From Larix kaempferi (lineage: Eukaryota > Streptophyta > Pinopsida > Pinales > Pinaceae): DNA of 64,000 nt. Under the pieces are notes generated by a model. It saw nothing but the letters and a program-made list of their open reading frames with translations. It searched no databases and was not told where the DNA came from. Of this stretch, positions 1 through 9,607 are shown piece after piece (position 1 is the first letter of the stretch; each line of letters starts with the position of its first letter). The stretch is taken from contig BSBM01000261.1 of assembly GCA_027924585.1 (NCBI GenBank), forward strand, positions 5,411,501-5,475,500. Direction: 5' to 3'. The translations under genes and the position numbers were made by a program.

Positions 1-1000
1 AGGGAGATTTTTTGCTTCCATGTTGGAAATATTTTCTTTGTAGTCTATCTCCATTTCAACCATTTCATCCTTAATATCGCTTACTACAGAGATGATATTA
101 AAGATGGCATCTGCAAGTTCTGGCTGCTCATCACACTCTGGTATATCTACGTAGACCGAAGCAACAATATCCTCTATTCTTCGATGCTGCTCATGCGCAC
201 TTTCAAGGTCCTTAGCCTTCTGCGCATTTTCTTCTTGCAACTGCGTATAGTTTGCTTGTAGATCCTGGTGTTGGCTCAAAGTGACCATATCTCTGTTATG
301 GATTTCCTCCACAACCTACAAGTGCAGATTATGTAGGCCTTCTAGTGGTAACATGGCGATATCAATATCCACATGTGGCAATGTCTTCGCACCTTCACTT
401 AATTCGTCTCTTGGAAGAATTACACTTAGTGGTTCTATGCGAATGATGCGCGGTCGCGGTGCCATGGTTAGAGCCAAGGGTTTTTTCTTTTGCTGAGGTG
501 TAGCACCAGATCTTCCTTCTGAATCAGAATCGTGAACCAAGTCTTTATGGAATTGTTCCATATTTTCCGCTATGCTTTGCAAGGTGGTCATATTTTCTTT
601 TAGACTCGCTTGAATTTCCTCGTTTTTGTTGTCTTTTAGGGCAAGCGCATTGTCTAGATATGCGCTAACCCTACCCGCGATGATCTCATAATCATCATCA
701 TGAAAATTTGCTTCTGATGGGAGCTTTGTGGCTTTTTGCTTCTTTTTCTACCCTTTCTTTGGTACTGAGCTTTCTAGCTCCTTCCTTTTTTCTCCCGGTA
801 TACTTTGAGCTTCGTCGGCTCATTTGTCTTGCTCATCACTGGTTTCCTCAATGACCTTTGTCACGGTTGGAGTACTTTTATTTGAGTCACTGTCGATGAC
901 CATCGGCCCCTCAACCTTCGTCGTGGTTGGAGTACTTTTATCTGAGTCACTGTCGATGACCATCGACCCTTAGATCAATAACAGCTTCATCAAGGTGATA
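1..1000 (-). pseudogene. Retroelement downstream ORF, C-terminal coiled-coil part (fragment)
   Basis: Read on the minus strand, this stretch is one long frame broken by a few stops. The order is an acidic Ser/Asp-rich segment (about 1000-780), a Lys-rich patch (about 780-730), a helical segment (600-540), a basic Pro/Arg segment near 460, then a heptad-rich coiled coil (about 300-1). The window edge cuts it. The layout matches the downstream ORF of Gypsy-A at 22168-23080 (basic Pro/Arg stretch, then coiled coil), so I infer the same kind of retroelement accessory ORF on the other strand. No catalytic motif is visible and the function is unknown. It is interrupted at its 5' side by Copia-1; the old sequence resumes at 8787. 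Confidence 0.45.
852..968. repeat. 60-bp tandem duplication
   Basis: Two adjacent copies of a 60-bp unit (852-911 and 912-968) inside the coiled-coil ORF remnant. Both contain the same 13-bp start of tggttggagtact and the same end, gtcgatgaccatcg. Sixty is a multiple of three, so the reading frame is kept and the Asp/Ser/Thr-rich peptide is simply doubled. Confidence 0.85.
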
Positions 1001-1078
1001 GTTTCCTGCGCACTACTCTAGATTCTTCTTTTGTACCTTTGGTGAGATATAAATAAAATGCATGTCATCCTTAAAATT

Positions 1079-1565
1079 TGTTAAGTTTAAACCAAATAGA
1101 CAAACAAGATCTCTGAAAGAAACACAATCACAAGATAGACACACAATATACCCTGGGAAACCCTCATGGGGTAGAAAACCCAGCAAAGCTTTCCTCAATA
1201 AGATGATCAACCAAAATACAAGATGTGCTCCTTCTCCTTGACTCCTTAGCAGATCTCCTCAACTAGTGCGCACTCTTCCACAAGTGAGTGAATGATCTAA
1301 TGAGGAGTTCACCTCCTCTATTTATACTTGACTCCCAACTGACTAAAAGACTAATGGGGCCGACCTCACCTGGAGAAGTCTAATAACCCCTAAAATATAA
1401 CTTCCGGGCCGACCCACACATGGTGGGTCTAATAACCCTAGTTAATACAAACCCCTGGAGGAATAAACATCTCCAGATACATGATAGGGTTACCTCGGAG
1501 GAATGAACCATCTCCGGAATAATAAAGTACAAATATAATATTCTTTGAAGTTACAATATTCAACA
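1079..1565 (-). repeat. Copia-1 3' LTR
   Basis: 487 bp, begins TGTTAAG on the plus strand and ends TTCAACA. No difference from the copy at 8295-8781 was found by eye. A TATAAATAG box (minus strand) lies at 1318-1326, with two copies of the GGGTTATTAGAC...GGTCGGCCC motif upstream of it at 1356-1390 and 1406-1438. The flanking 5-bp duplication AAATT is at 1074-1078. Confidence 0.97.
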
Positions 1566-1577
1566 CTCCCCCTTAAC
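1566..1577 (-). other. Copia-1 polypurine tract
   Basis: The minus strand reads AAGGGGGAG directly before the 3' LTR. This is the usual position and base content of the plus-strand primer of an LTR retrotransposon. Confidence 0.85.
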
Positions 1578-1689
1578 AAGAAGGATATTATAACAACATC
1601 TGCAAGAGCAAGGAGTCATCATATATGATACATCTACAAATCATCGGAAGCTTTCTTCAATTCATCTTCATCAGTAACTCAACCAGTTA

Positions 1690-2115
1690 CTGGAACAGTG
1701 TCGATATCAATCCGATCATCGGCATCGTCATCAGCATCGTCATCATACGATCATCAACATCGCCATCATACGATCATCAGCATCGTCATCAGCATCGTCA
1801 TCACACGATCATCAGCATCGTTGTCACACGATCATCAGCATCGTCATCACATGATCATCAGCATCGTCGTCACACGATCGTCAGCATCATCATCACATGA
1901 TCATCAGCATCGTCATCACACGATCATCAGCATCGTCATCACACGATCGTCAGCATCATCATCACATGATCATCAGCATCGTCATCACACGATCATCAGC
2001 ATCGTCATCACACGATCATCAGCATCGTCATCACACGATCATCAGCATCGTCATCACACGATCATCAGCATCGTCATCACACGATCATCAGCATCGTCGT
2101 CACACGATCATATTC
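1690..2115. repeat. Copia-1 array 1: 23-bp CATCATC-rich tandem repeat
   Basis: About 18 copies of a 23-bp unit (cgtcatcacacgatcatcag plus cat). Because 23 is not a multiple of three, the unit is read in all three frames, and none of them has a stop, which gives long but meaningless Ser/His/Ile-rich ORFs. Several copies carry the variant atcatcatcacatgatcatc, which also occurs in the array of Copia-2 near 15740-15800. Confidence 0.93.
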
Positions 2116-2211
2116 CTAGGATGATCAATCCTGCTCCTTTTAGGACATAGGTCCATGGATGATACAATCCAATCTCCAGTTCTCGGAGACTTCAGTCTAC
2201 GGATCAATTCT

Positions 2212-2640
2212 GGGACCTCAGTCCGGGGACGATGCAATCCCCTGCCTGTTCATTCAGGACTTCATTTATCGGAGACCCAGTCTACGGTTCTATTCTGGGA
2301 CCTCAGTCCGGGGACGATACAATCCCCTACCTGTTCATTCAGGATTTCATTATCGTAGACCCAGTCTACGGTTCTATTCTGGGACCTCAGTCCGGGGACG
2401 ATACAATCCCCTACCTGTTCATTCAGGATTTCATTATCGGAGACCCAGTCTACGGTTCTATTCTGGGACCTCAGTCCGGGGATGATACAATCCCCTACCT
2501 GTTCATTCAGGATTTCATTATCGGAGACCCAGTCTACGGTTCTATTCTGGGACCTCAGTCCGGGGACGATACAATCCCCTACCTGTTCATTCAGGATTTC
2601 ATTATCGGAGACCCAGTCTACGGTTCTATTCTGGGACCTC
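2212..2640. repeat. Copia-1 array 2: 84-bp tandem repeat
   Basis: Five near-identical units of 84 bp (starts at 2212, 2297, 2381, 2465, 2549; the first has one extra T), with a degenerate unit before them at about 2150-2211. Each unit starts gggacctcagtccggggac. The length is a multiple of three, so frames stay open on both strands. The sense (minus) strand reads a 28-residue repeat. I see no domain in it. Confidence 0.95.
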
Positions 2641-3042
2641 ATGTCTACGGCTCTCTTTAGGACTGAAAGTCCAGGGATGATCCAATCCCCTCAACTGTCC
2701 ACTAAGGACTTCATTCTCAGAGACCTCACGTCTACGGCTCTCTTTAGGACTGAAAGTCCAGGGATGATTCAATCCCCTCAACTGTCCACTAAGGACTTCA
2801 TTCTCGGAGACCTCACGTCTACGGCTCTCTTTAGGACTGAAAGTCCAGGGATGATTCAATCCCCTCAACTGTCCACTAAGGACTTCATTCTCGGAGACCT
2901 CACGTCTACGGCTCTCTTTAGGACTGAAAGTCCAGGGATGATTCAATCCCCTCAACTGTCCACTAAGGACTTCATTCTCGGAGACCTCACGTCTACGGCT
3001 CTCTTTAGGACTGAAAGTCCAGGGATGATTCAATCCCCTCAA
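2641..3042. repeat. Copia-1 array 3: 87-bp tandem repeat
   Basis: Four full 87-bp units (starts 2641, 2728, 2815, 2902) and a partial fifth from 2989. Each contains ggactgaaagtccagggatg. The unit shares several blocks in the same order with the 84-bp unit next to it (gtctacgg, caatcccct, cggagacc), so the two arrays probably came from one ancestral unit of about 85 bp. It is open in frame on both strands, which is expected for a unit of 29 codons without a stop. Confidence 0.95.
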
Positions 3043-3224
3043 TCTGTATTCTCATCAATACAAGTACAAGTATCCTCATCCATACAAGTACATAATCAAT
3101 ATCTAGCATCAACAGCATGTATACGTCATATATCAAAAGCATGTATTCTTACTAATACATCTAAAAGCATGTATACATCTGTCATCAAAAGCATGTATTC
3201 TCACTAATACATCTATCATCAAAT

Positions 3225-3662
3225 CATATATACATCTAACATCAGAAGCATGTATATATCTAGCATGTATTCTCACTAATACATCTATCATCAAAATCAT
3301 GTATACATCTAACATCAAAAGCATGTATACATCCAGCATGTATTCTCACTAATACATCTATCATCAAAATCATATATACATCTAACATCAAAAGCATGTA
3401 TACATCTAGCATGTATTCTCACTAATACATCTATCATCAAAATCATGTATACATCTAACATCAAAAGCATGTATACATCTAGCATGTATTCTCACTAATA
3501 CATCTATCATCAAAATCATGTATACATCTAACATCAAAAGCATGTATACATCTAGCATGTATTCTCACTAATACATCTATCATCAAAATCATATATACAT
3601 CTAACATCAAAAGCATGGATATATCTAGCATGTATTCTCACTAATACATCTATCATCAAATC
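3225..3662. repeat. Copia-1 array 4: 73-bp tandem repeat
   Basis: Six units of 73 bp (starts 3225, 3298, 3371, 3444, 3517, 3590), preceded from about 3100 by partial, disordered units. The unit is AT-rich and built of short sub-repeats such as gcatgtatacatcta and actaatacatctatcatcaa. It ends about 110 bp from the pol stop. Confidence 0.95.
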
Positions 3663-3771
3663 ATGTATAAGTGAAACTAAATGAAAATAAAATAGTCCTA
3701 AATCTAACTATTTCTAAGTGACTAGGTGAAGTCTCATTGTTGATGAGACTTGCTTGTCATCAGGAACCATG

Positions 3772-6700
3772 CTACTCCCCCTTTCTAGGAGAGTCCTTTT
3801 GAACTACACCAAGCTTGTCTCGAAAGTATTCAAATTTCACACGAGACAGTGGTTTGGTAAGGATATCAGCAATTTGATCTTCAGTGCTCACGTACTCAAG
3901 CTTGATAGCTCCTTTCTGCACCATATCTCGAATATAGAAGTATCGGATCTCTATGTGTTTTGACTTATCATGGAACACAGGATTTTCTGTCATCTTGATG
4001 CAGCTTTGATTATCACACATAATCATAGTGGGATCCATTTCTAAGTCAAACACCCCAGATAACAGTTTCCGAAGCCATACAGCTTCACAGCTGGCAGAGC
4101 AAGCAGCTATGTATTCTGCCTCAGCAGAACTGAGGGCTACACTGGATTGTTTCTTGCTGAACCAAGAGATCATGGCAGATCCAAGGCTATAACATCCACC
4201 TGAAGTACTTTTTCTGTCTGAGACACTGCCTGCCCAATCAGAGTCTGAGTAACCATGCAACTTGAGTTCATGACTTCCATCATAGAGTAAACCAAAATCT
4301 AATGTACCTTTTAAGTACCTCATTACATGCTTTGCAGCTATTAGATGAACCTTTCTGGGTTCTACTAGATACTGACTTAGGGTATTTATAGCAAAGCATA
4401 TATCTGGTCTAGTATTTGTTAAGTACATTAGTGACCCAATGATCTGTCTATATAAAGTTAGGTCCACTAATTCTGATGAGTCATTAACCAAAATCTTTAA
4501 GTTGGAGTCCATGGGAGTGGCCATGGGTTTACACTCCAACATATCAAATCTCTTCAGAATTTCCACAGTATACTTACCTTGATTCAGAAAGATTCCTCTT
4601 GGTTCTTGCCACACTTCTAATCCTAAGAAGTAGTGCATCAATCCGAGATCTTTCATCTCGAATTCTGAAGAAAGCTTCTTCTTGCTTTCAATGATTTGTT
4701 TCTCATTTCCAGTTAGAAATAGATCATCTACATATAATAAAAGTATAACTGGTTCATCATCCATCACCTTGAGATAAAGGTTTGGGTCAGCTTTACTTTT
4801 GGTAAAGCCCATGCTAGTTAAGAAATTATCAATCCTTCCGTACCAAGCTCTGGGAGCTTGTTTCAACCCATATAATGCCTTTTTCAGTTTGCATACATGA
4901 GTCCTTCCGTCATTTACCTCAAACCCTTGTGGTTGATCTATGTATACTTCTTCTTCAATTACACCATTCAGAAAAGCTGTCTTAACATCCATTTGATGTA
5001 GTTTCCACTTCATCATGGATGCAAGAGCCATGATAGTTCTAATTGAAGTGTACCTAGCAACTGGTGCAAATGTTTCTTCATAGTCAATTCCCTCCTTCTG
5101 AGAGAAACCTCTGGCTACAAATCTTGCTTTGTATTTTTCAATACTTCCATCCGCAGCATGTTTTATTTTAAAGATCCATTTGGAAGAAACCACACTTTTG
5201 TCTTTTGGTTTGGGAACTATATCCCAAACATCATTTTTCATTATTGACTGATATTCTTCAGTCATTGCTTCTACCCATTCTTTCTTTTGAGCTGCCTCTT
5301 CATAGCTGGTAGGTAGTTGATCCACTAGATCACACATCAGGGCCATATAGTTGGATACTAACTTTGGTTTCTTTCTTTCTCTAGTGGAGCCTTCAGGAGC
5401 ACCATATCTTTCTGCTCCTTGAATAATGTCTCTAGCCCATGCTGGTCTTCTTTTCCTTGACAATTCTGTAACAGGAGGTTCTTGTGGTTCCAGCATGTCA
5501 TGATCCTCTGGTGTGTCCTCTTCAGGAATGTGAGCATTCTCTGAGATTCTGGGAGATGTATCTTCTTCATAAACTTCTTCAAGTTGACACTTTCTAGATT
5601 TCTTGAGGGCTGCTTCCTCATCGAAGGTAACATCTCTACTTATTTCTATATGATGGAAACCTGGTATGTAGATTCTGAAGGCTTTGGAGGTTTCACAATA
5701 ACCAACAAATATTCCCTTCTTACCTGAGGGATCCAATTTGGATCTCTTTTCTTTTGGAATGTGTATGTACACAGGACACCCAAATATTTTGAGATGACTT
5801 ACCTCAGGCTTCTTTCCTGTAAAGACTTCTTCTGGAGTTTTGAAGTCAAGAGCACTATGAGATAGTCTATTTTGAACATATACTGCTGTCTTGGCTGCTT
5901 CAGCCCATAGATACATGGGAAGGTCTTGATCATGTATCATAGTCTTTACAGCTTCCATGATGGTTCTATTTTTCCTCTCAGCTACCCCATTTTGTTGGGG
6001 ATTGTAAGGAGTGGTTAGTTCCCTTTTGATTCCAGCTTCTTTACAGAACTCTTCAAATTCCTTGGAAGTATATTCTCCACCATTATCTGTTCTGAGAATC
6101 TTGATTTTCTTGTCTGAGAGGTTTTCTATTAGAGCCTTGAACTCTTTGAATTTTCCAAAGACTTCATTCTTACCCTTTAGGAAGTATATCCAAGTTTTTC
6201 TTGAATAGTCATCAATGAAAGAGAGATAGTATTCAAACCCACTTAGAGATGTGGTAGGCATAGGTCCACATACATCTGAGTGTATTAGCTCTAGAGAACC
6301 CTTAGTCTTTGTTTCACTTTTCGGAAAGGGATTCTTGATATTCTTCCCTTTCTTGCATCCTTTACATGAGCCATCATGATCAACCTTCAAGTTTGGCAAA
6401 CCTATAACCATCTTACTCACATATGGTAAAGCTTTATAGTTAATGTGAGCTAGTCTTCTATGCCATAGCTCACTGGGACTAGAAACTTCATGAGCAAGGG
6501 CAGATTCTGGATGACCCTTGAGTTTATAAAGTCCTCCTTCTTCTTCACCAATGACAATTGCATCTTTGATTGATTTTCCTTTGGTCCACATGAGTACTTG
6601 ACCATCTATGAAGGCTACTCTAAAGCCTTTCTTGTCTAGTGCAGAGATAGAAAGTAGATTCTTCTTTAAACCTGGGACATATAAAATTTCTTTCATCTTC

Positions 6701-7887
6701 AAAGGTGTTCCTGAATCAAGCTTGTAGCTTGCTTCACCAATTCCCTTGATGGGATATTGATAATCATCTCCTAGAGATACCTTCTGTGGTGAAGACTTCT
6801 CTTCAATCTTGGAGAGAGTTTCCTTATGACCTGTCATGTGCTTTGAAGCACCACTGTCAATGAGCCAAGTGCCTTCACCAGGGGACACATATCCAGAGAG
6901 AGCAGAAAATAGTACATATTCTTCTGGTTCTTCTTTCTTTACTTTAGATCTTTTCTTTTGAGGCCTTTCCTCCACTTCTTCTTCTTCTTCTTCTTCTTCT
7001 TCACTGTCATCTTCTGCCATATGAGCATGATGTCTTTTGTGAACAAACCTTTTCTTCTTCTTCTCTGGTAGGGTACAGTCTCTGGCATAGTGTCCTAGCT
7101 TGAGACAATTGAAGCATTGGACTGTGGAGATGTCTCCCCCTTTCTTTTTGAATCTATGAGAGGGTTGAGGCCTTTTGTGGTTCACTTTCTTGAAGTAGCC
7201 TCTCTTTCCTCTTTTGGTGTGGGTGGCCAAAGCTTGGTCATCCTCTTTGAGAAGTGCTTCTCTGTTGGCAACCCTAGCCTCCTCTTGAACACAATCTTCC
7301 CATACTACATCAAACTTCATACTTTCTTTTCTGGCACACATAGTTTGAATGAATGACTCCCAAGGTCTAGTGAGACCATTTAGAGCTGTCATCACAAGTT
7401 CATCTTCATCAAGAGTATCACCAATGGCATCTAGTTTTTCTTTGATTAGAGAGACTCTTGAGAAGTAGTCTTGAATGGATTCTCCTTTGTGCATCTTGGT
7501 ACTTTTCAACTGAGTCCTTAGATTCATCTTCCTGTTGATGTTCTTTCCTTCATACATTCTTCCTAGGGCATCATACATTTCCTTTGGAGTCTTCTTGGAA
7601 GACACTTGGGGAATCAAGTGGTCTTTAATGGAATCAGCTATGATTCTCTTTGCCCTAATCAGGTCCTTCCTGTGTTTTTCTTTGGCTTCATCATCTTCTG
7701 GTTCTGCAACTTCCTCCTTGATATAATGAGCAAGATCATTCTCCTCAAGAATGAGACCAATTCTGTATTTCCATGCCCGGAAATTCTCTATGCCTTCTAG
7801 CTTGTCTTCAAGCTTAGTATTTGGAGCCATCTTCTCTTGGGGGAGTCCAAGAGACAGAGCAGACTTACCTGGGAAGTTACTTTTCAC
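3772..7887 (-). CDS. Copia-1 gag-pol polyprotein, intact
   Basis: 1371 codons without a break, the usual size for a plant Ty1/copia polyprotein. The likely true start is the second Met at 7830, because the next residues (LEDKLEG, then FRAWKYRI) match the gag start of Copia-2. Approximate domains by residue: gag 20-250; zinc knuckle CFNCLKLGHYARDC 258-271; aspartic protease with DSG at about 345; integrase zinc-binding HHCC 465-510; integrase core D, D, E near 534, 599 and 636, each in its normal context (HSDVCGPM, TDNGGEY, QNGVAERKN); RT 900-1140 with catalytic YVDD at 4723-4734; RNase H 1205-1350 with SDSDWAG and SSAEAEYIAA. All catalytic residues I can place are present. The product would package, reverse transcribe and integrate the element. 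Confidence 0.96.
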   Translation of the reverse strand: MKSNFPGKSALSLGLPQEKMAPNTKLEDKLEGIENFRAWKYRIGLILEENDLAHYIKEEVAEPEDDEAKEKHRKDLIRAKRIIADSIKDHLIPQVSSKKTPKEMYDALGRMYEGKNINRKMNLRTQLKSTKMHKGESIQDYFSRVSLIKEKLDAIGDTLDEDELVMTALNGLTRPWESFIQTMCARKESMKFDVVWEDCVQEEARVANREALLKEDDQALATHTKRGKRGYFKKVNHKRPQPSHRFKKKGGDISTVQCFNCLKLGHYARDCTLPEKKKKRFVHKRHHAHMAEDDSEEEEEEEEEVEERPQKKRSKVKKEEPEEYVLFSALSGYVSPGEGTWLIDSGASKHMTGHKETLSKIEEKSSPQKVSLGDDYQYPIKGIGEASYKLDSGTPLKMKEILYVPGLKKNLLSISALDKKGFRVAFIDGQVLMWTKGKSIKDAIVIGEEEGGLYKLKGHPESALAHEVSSPSELWHRRLAHINYKALPYVSKMVIGLPNLKVDHDGSCKGCKKGKNIKNPFPKSETKTKGSLELIHSDVCGPMPTTSLSGFEYYLSFIDDYSRKTWIYFLKGKNEVFGKFKEFKALIENLSDKKIKILRTDNGGEYTSKEFEEFCKEAGIKRELTTPYNPQQNGVAERKNRTIMEAVKTMIHDQDLPMYLWAEAAKTAVYVQNRLSHSALDFKTPEEVFTGKKPEVSHLKIFGCPVYIHIPKEKRSKLDPSGKKGIFVGYCETSKAFRIYIPGFHHIEISRDVTFDEEAALKKSRKCQLEEVYEEDTSPRISENAHIPEEDTPEDHDMLEPQEPPVTELSRKRRPAWARDIIQGAERYGAPEGSTRERKKPKLVSNYMALMCDLVDQLPTSYEEAAQKKEWVEAMTEEYQSIMKNDVWDIVPKPKDKSVVSSKWIFKIKHAADGSIEKYKARFVARGFSQKEGIDYEETFAPVARYTSIRTIMALASMMKWKLHQMDVKTAFLNGVIEEEVYIDQPQGFEVNDGRTHVCKLKKALYGLKQAPRAWYGRIDNFLTSMGFTKSKADPNLYLKVMDDEPVILLLYVDDLFLTGNEKQIIESKKKLSSEFEMKDLGLMHYFLGLEVWQEPRGIFLNQGKYTVEILKRFDMLECKPMATPMDSNLKILVNDSSELVDLTLYRQIIGSLMYLTNTRPDICFAINTLSQYLVEPRKVHLIAAKHVMRYLKGTLDFGLLYDGSHELKLHGYSDSDWAGSVSDRKSTSGGCYSLGSAMISWFSKKQSSVALSSAEAEYIAACSASCEAVWLRKLLSGVFDLEMDPTMIMCDNQSCIKMTENPVFHDKSKHIEIRYFYIRDMVQKGAIKLEYVSTEDQIADILTKPLSRVKFEYFRDKLGVVQKDSPRKGE

Positions 7888-7912
7888 TTTTCCGGAATCT
7901 GGAACAGAATTT

Positions 7913-8228
7913 TATCGCACTTTTGGTAGAATTAGGGTTTGACTTTCCCGGAGTTCTATCCAACCAAAAAGTTCGATCTATAGCTCAAAAGAATGCTCTT
8001 GAGAAGATCTATCCATCCATGTAATCAGAAATCAAAAATTACAACTTTTTTCTGAAACCAAAATCTGACGTATCGCACTTTTGGTAGAATTAGGGTTTGA
8101 CTTTCCCGAAGTTCTACCCAACCAAAAAGTTCGATCTATGGCTCAAAAGAAAGGTATTGATGAGAGCTATCCAGCCATGCAACCAAAAATCAATAATACC
8201 AACTTTGGGCTGAAAACCCTAACTTCAC
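7913..8228 (-). repeat. Copia-1 leader: 158-bp block in two copies
   Basis: Two adjacent copies (7913-8070 and 8071-8228) in the untranslated leader between primer site and gag. Both start tatcgcacttttggtagaat and both carry aaccaaaaagttcgatct (7962-7979 and 8120-8137). The same motif occurs in the leader of Copia-2 (20247-20264) and, in diverged form, twice in Copia-4 (63068-63086 and 63229-63246, about 160 bp apart). This lies where packaging or dimerisation signals sit in retroelement RNA; that role is inference only. Confidence 0.85.
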
Positions 8229-8282
8229 CAAAGAGAGAGAAAGAGGTATTCTTACCTTGTGAAAGATGTCCTATTCAGTCTT

Positions 8283-8294
8283 GCTCTGATACCA
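8283..8294 (-). other. Copia-1 primer binding site (tRNA-iMet type)
   Basis: The minus strand reads TGGTATCAGAGC with no gap after the 5' LTR. This is the common plant copia primer site, complementary to the 3' end of initiator tRNA-Met. Confidence 0.95.
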
Positions 8295-8781
8295 TGTTAA
8301 GTTTAAACCAAATAGACAAACAAGATCTCTGAAAGAAACACAATCACAAGATAGACACACAATATACCCTGGGAAACCCTCATGGGGTAGAAAACCCAGC
8401 AAAGCTTTCCTCAATAAGATGATCAACCAAAATACAAGATGTGCTCCTTCTCCTTGACTCCTTAGCAGATCTCCTCAACTAGTGCGCACTCTTCCACAAG
8501 TGAGTGAATGATCTAATGAGGAGTTCACCTCCTCTATTTATACTTGACTCCCAACTGACTAAAAGACTAATGGGGCCGACCTCACCTGGAGAAGTCTAAT
8601 AACCCCTAAAATATAACTTCCGGGCCGACCCACACATGGTGGGTCTAATAACCCTAGTTAATACAAACCCCTGGAGGAATAAACATCTCCAGATACATGA
8701 TAGGGTTACCTCGGAGGAATGAACCATCTCCGGAATAATAAAGTACAAATATAATATTCTTTGAAGTTACAATATTCAACA
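8295..8781 (-). repeat. Copia-1 5' LTR (promoter LTR)
   Basis: 487 bp, apparently identical to the copy at 1079-1565. TATAAATAG lies on the minus strand at 8534-8542. The duplication AAATT follows at 8782-8786. As the 5' LTR it would drive transcription toward lower coordinates. Confidence 0.97.
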
Positions 8782-8786
8782 AAATT

Positions 8787-8941
8787 CAAAGTGCGGATAT
8801 ATTTTGTTGTTACCTGCTTTGATATGCGCAGTGTGCGAATGATGACATCGCACAACTGTTCATAATATGTGAACATTGCTTCATTTGAGGCGCGTTGTTA
8901 GTCCGGCTTCAGACTTTCCCAGATATTTGTGTATCTGGGTA
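8787..8941. other. Continuation of the old retroelement remnant interrupted by Copia-1
   Basis: This stretch joins 1-1073 once Copia-1 and one target duplication are removed. It has no long frame. It ends where similarity to the Gypsy-A LTR begins, so it marks the break that removed most of the Gypsy-A 5' LTR. Confidence 0.5.
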
Positions 8942-9202
8942 AATATGTTTGAATTGGTAAGCATGATGCGAAGATAAATCTCTGGTTTCTGTAGCAATAG
9001 AGTGAGAATAGATGCATGTCCTCCCCCTACTGCGGAAACCTGGTTCTTGCATCCCCCTTAATCATCTCGGGTGAGACTTCACTCGCTCTGCGGGTGTTGC
9101 TGGAAAGGGTAAAACCTTTCTGGGCCAGTGCTTAAGGGTGTTTGGTTGGTGTGTGTTGACAACAATGCGAAGTGAAACCCTGTCGACAGAACTGTGACAA
9201 CA
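8942..9202 (+). repeat. Gypsy-A 5' LTR remnant (last 261 bp)
   Basis: Matches 23953-24213 at a fixed offset of 15011, with about 9% differences by eye. It ends in ACAACA. The other roughly 500 bp of the LTR, including its TATA box, are absent at this side, so this copy has no promoter. Confidence 0.9.
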
Positions 9203-9204
9203 AA

Positions 9205-9222
9205 TGGTTCTGTTGCCGAGAC
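9205..9222 (+). other. Gypsy-A primer binding site (degenerate tRNA-Asp type)
   Basis: TGGTTCTGTTGCCGAGAC starts two bases after the LTR. It resembles TGGCGCCGTTG..GGGG, complementary to plant tRNA-Asp, with several substitutions. Gypsy-B has the cleaner form at 61787-61803. Confidence 0.65.
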
Positions 9223-9307
9223 CTTGATGAAGAAAGAAGAGGACATGTTGTGGCATTCAACGAAACCATAGATTCAAGATTGGTTCGATAAAAAGACACA
9301 GGAATTC

Positions 9308-9607
9308 GTGGAAGGAGAAAGTCGGAACCCTAAGCAGACGACGAGCAGTTGGTTGCAAAAGCATATCTATTCTGATATTCACGAGGTATTTTTCTGCGAA
9401 TTTCTGGTATTGTTGCACGAGTGGTTGGTGCAGTTGACATTTCAAAATAAAAATGGCCAAGGAGGTGAACCTGACCATTGGAATCCAGAGATAATCCAAC
9501 AGTTAAAATGGGTCGACAATAGGGTATCAAGGGTTGTTTACTTCTGGGTAGATAGTATCCTAGAGGGATACATCACCGAGTTTGTCATTAATACAATCAA
9601 ATCATAA
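9308..9607 (+). pseudogene. Gypsy-A leader ORF fragment of unknown function
   Basis: A 99-codon open frame between primer site and gag. It is Trp- and aromatic-rich, with no motif I recognise and no clear partner in the other elements here. It may be the N-terminal part of the gag precursor or a chance frame. The following 300 bases hold several stops in all sense frames. Confidence 0.3.

Larger units (their letters stand above)
1079..8781 (-). mobile_element. Copia-1: complete, apparently recent Ty1/copia LTR retrotransposon
   Basis: A full element of 7703 bp. Two 487-bp LTRs (TG...CA) appear identical base for base by eye. The target duplication AAATT lies at 1074-1078 and 8782-8786. On the minus strand the order is 5' LTR, primer site touching the LTR, a leader with a duplicated block, one gag-pol ORF with no stop (stop near 3772), four tandem arrays, polypurine tract, 3' LTR. 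The domain order gag, protease, integrase, RT, RNase H is that of Ty1/copia. Identical LTRs and an open ORF imply a very recent insertion that may still be active. It splits an older retroelement remnant. Confidence 0.97.

Noticed and set aside
1690-2115. CRISPR-like array
   Set aside because: Direct 23-bp tandem units with no unique spacers, inside a plant retrotransposon.
1625-3339. Several open frames up to 241 codons on both strands across the Copia-1 arrays
   Set aside because: Tandem units without stops stay open in any copy number. The peptides are pure repeats and differ by frame. I treat them as a consequence of the arrays.
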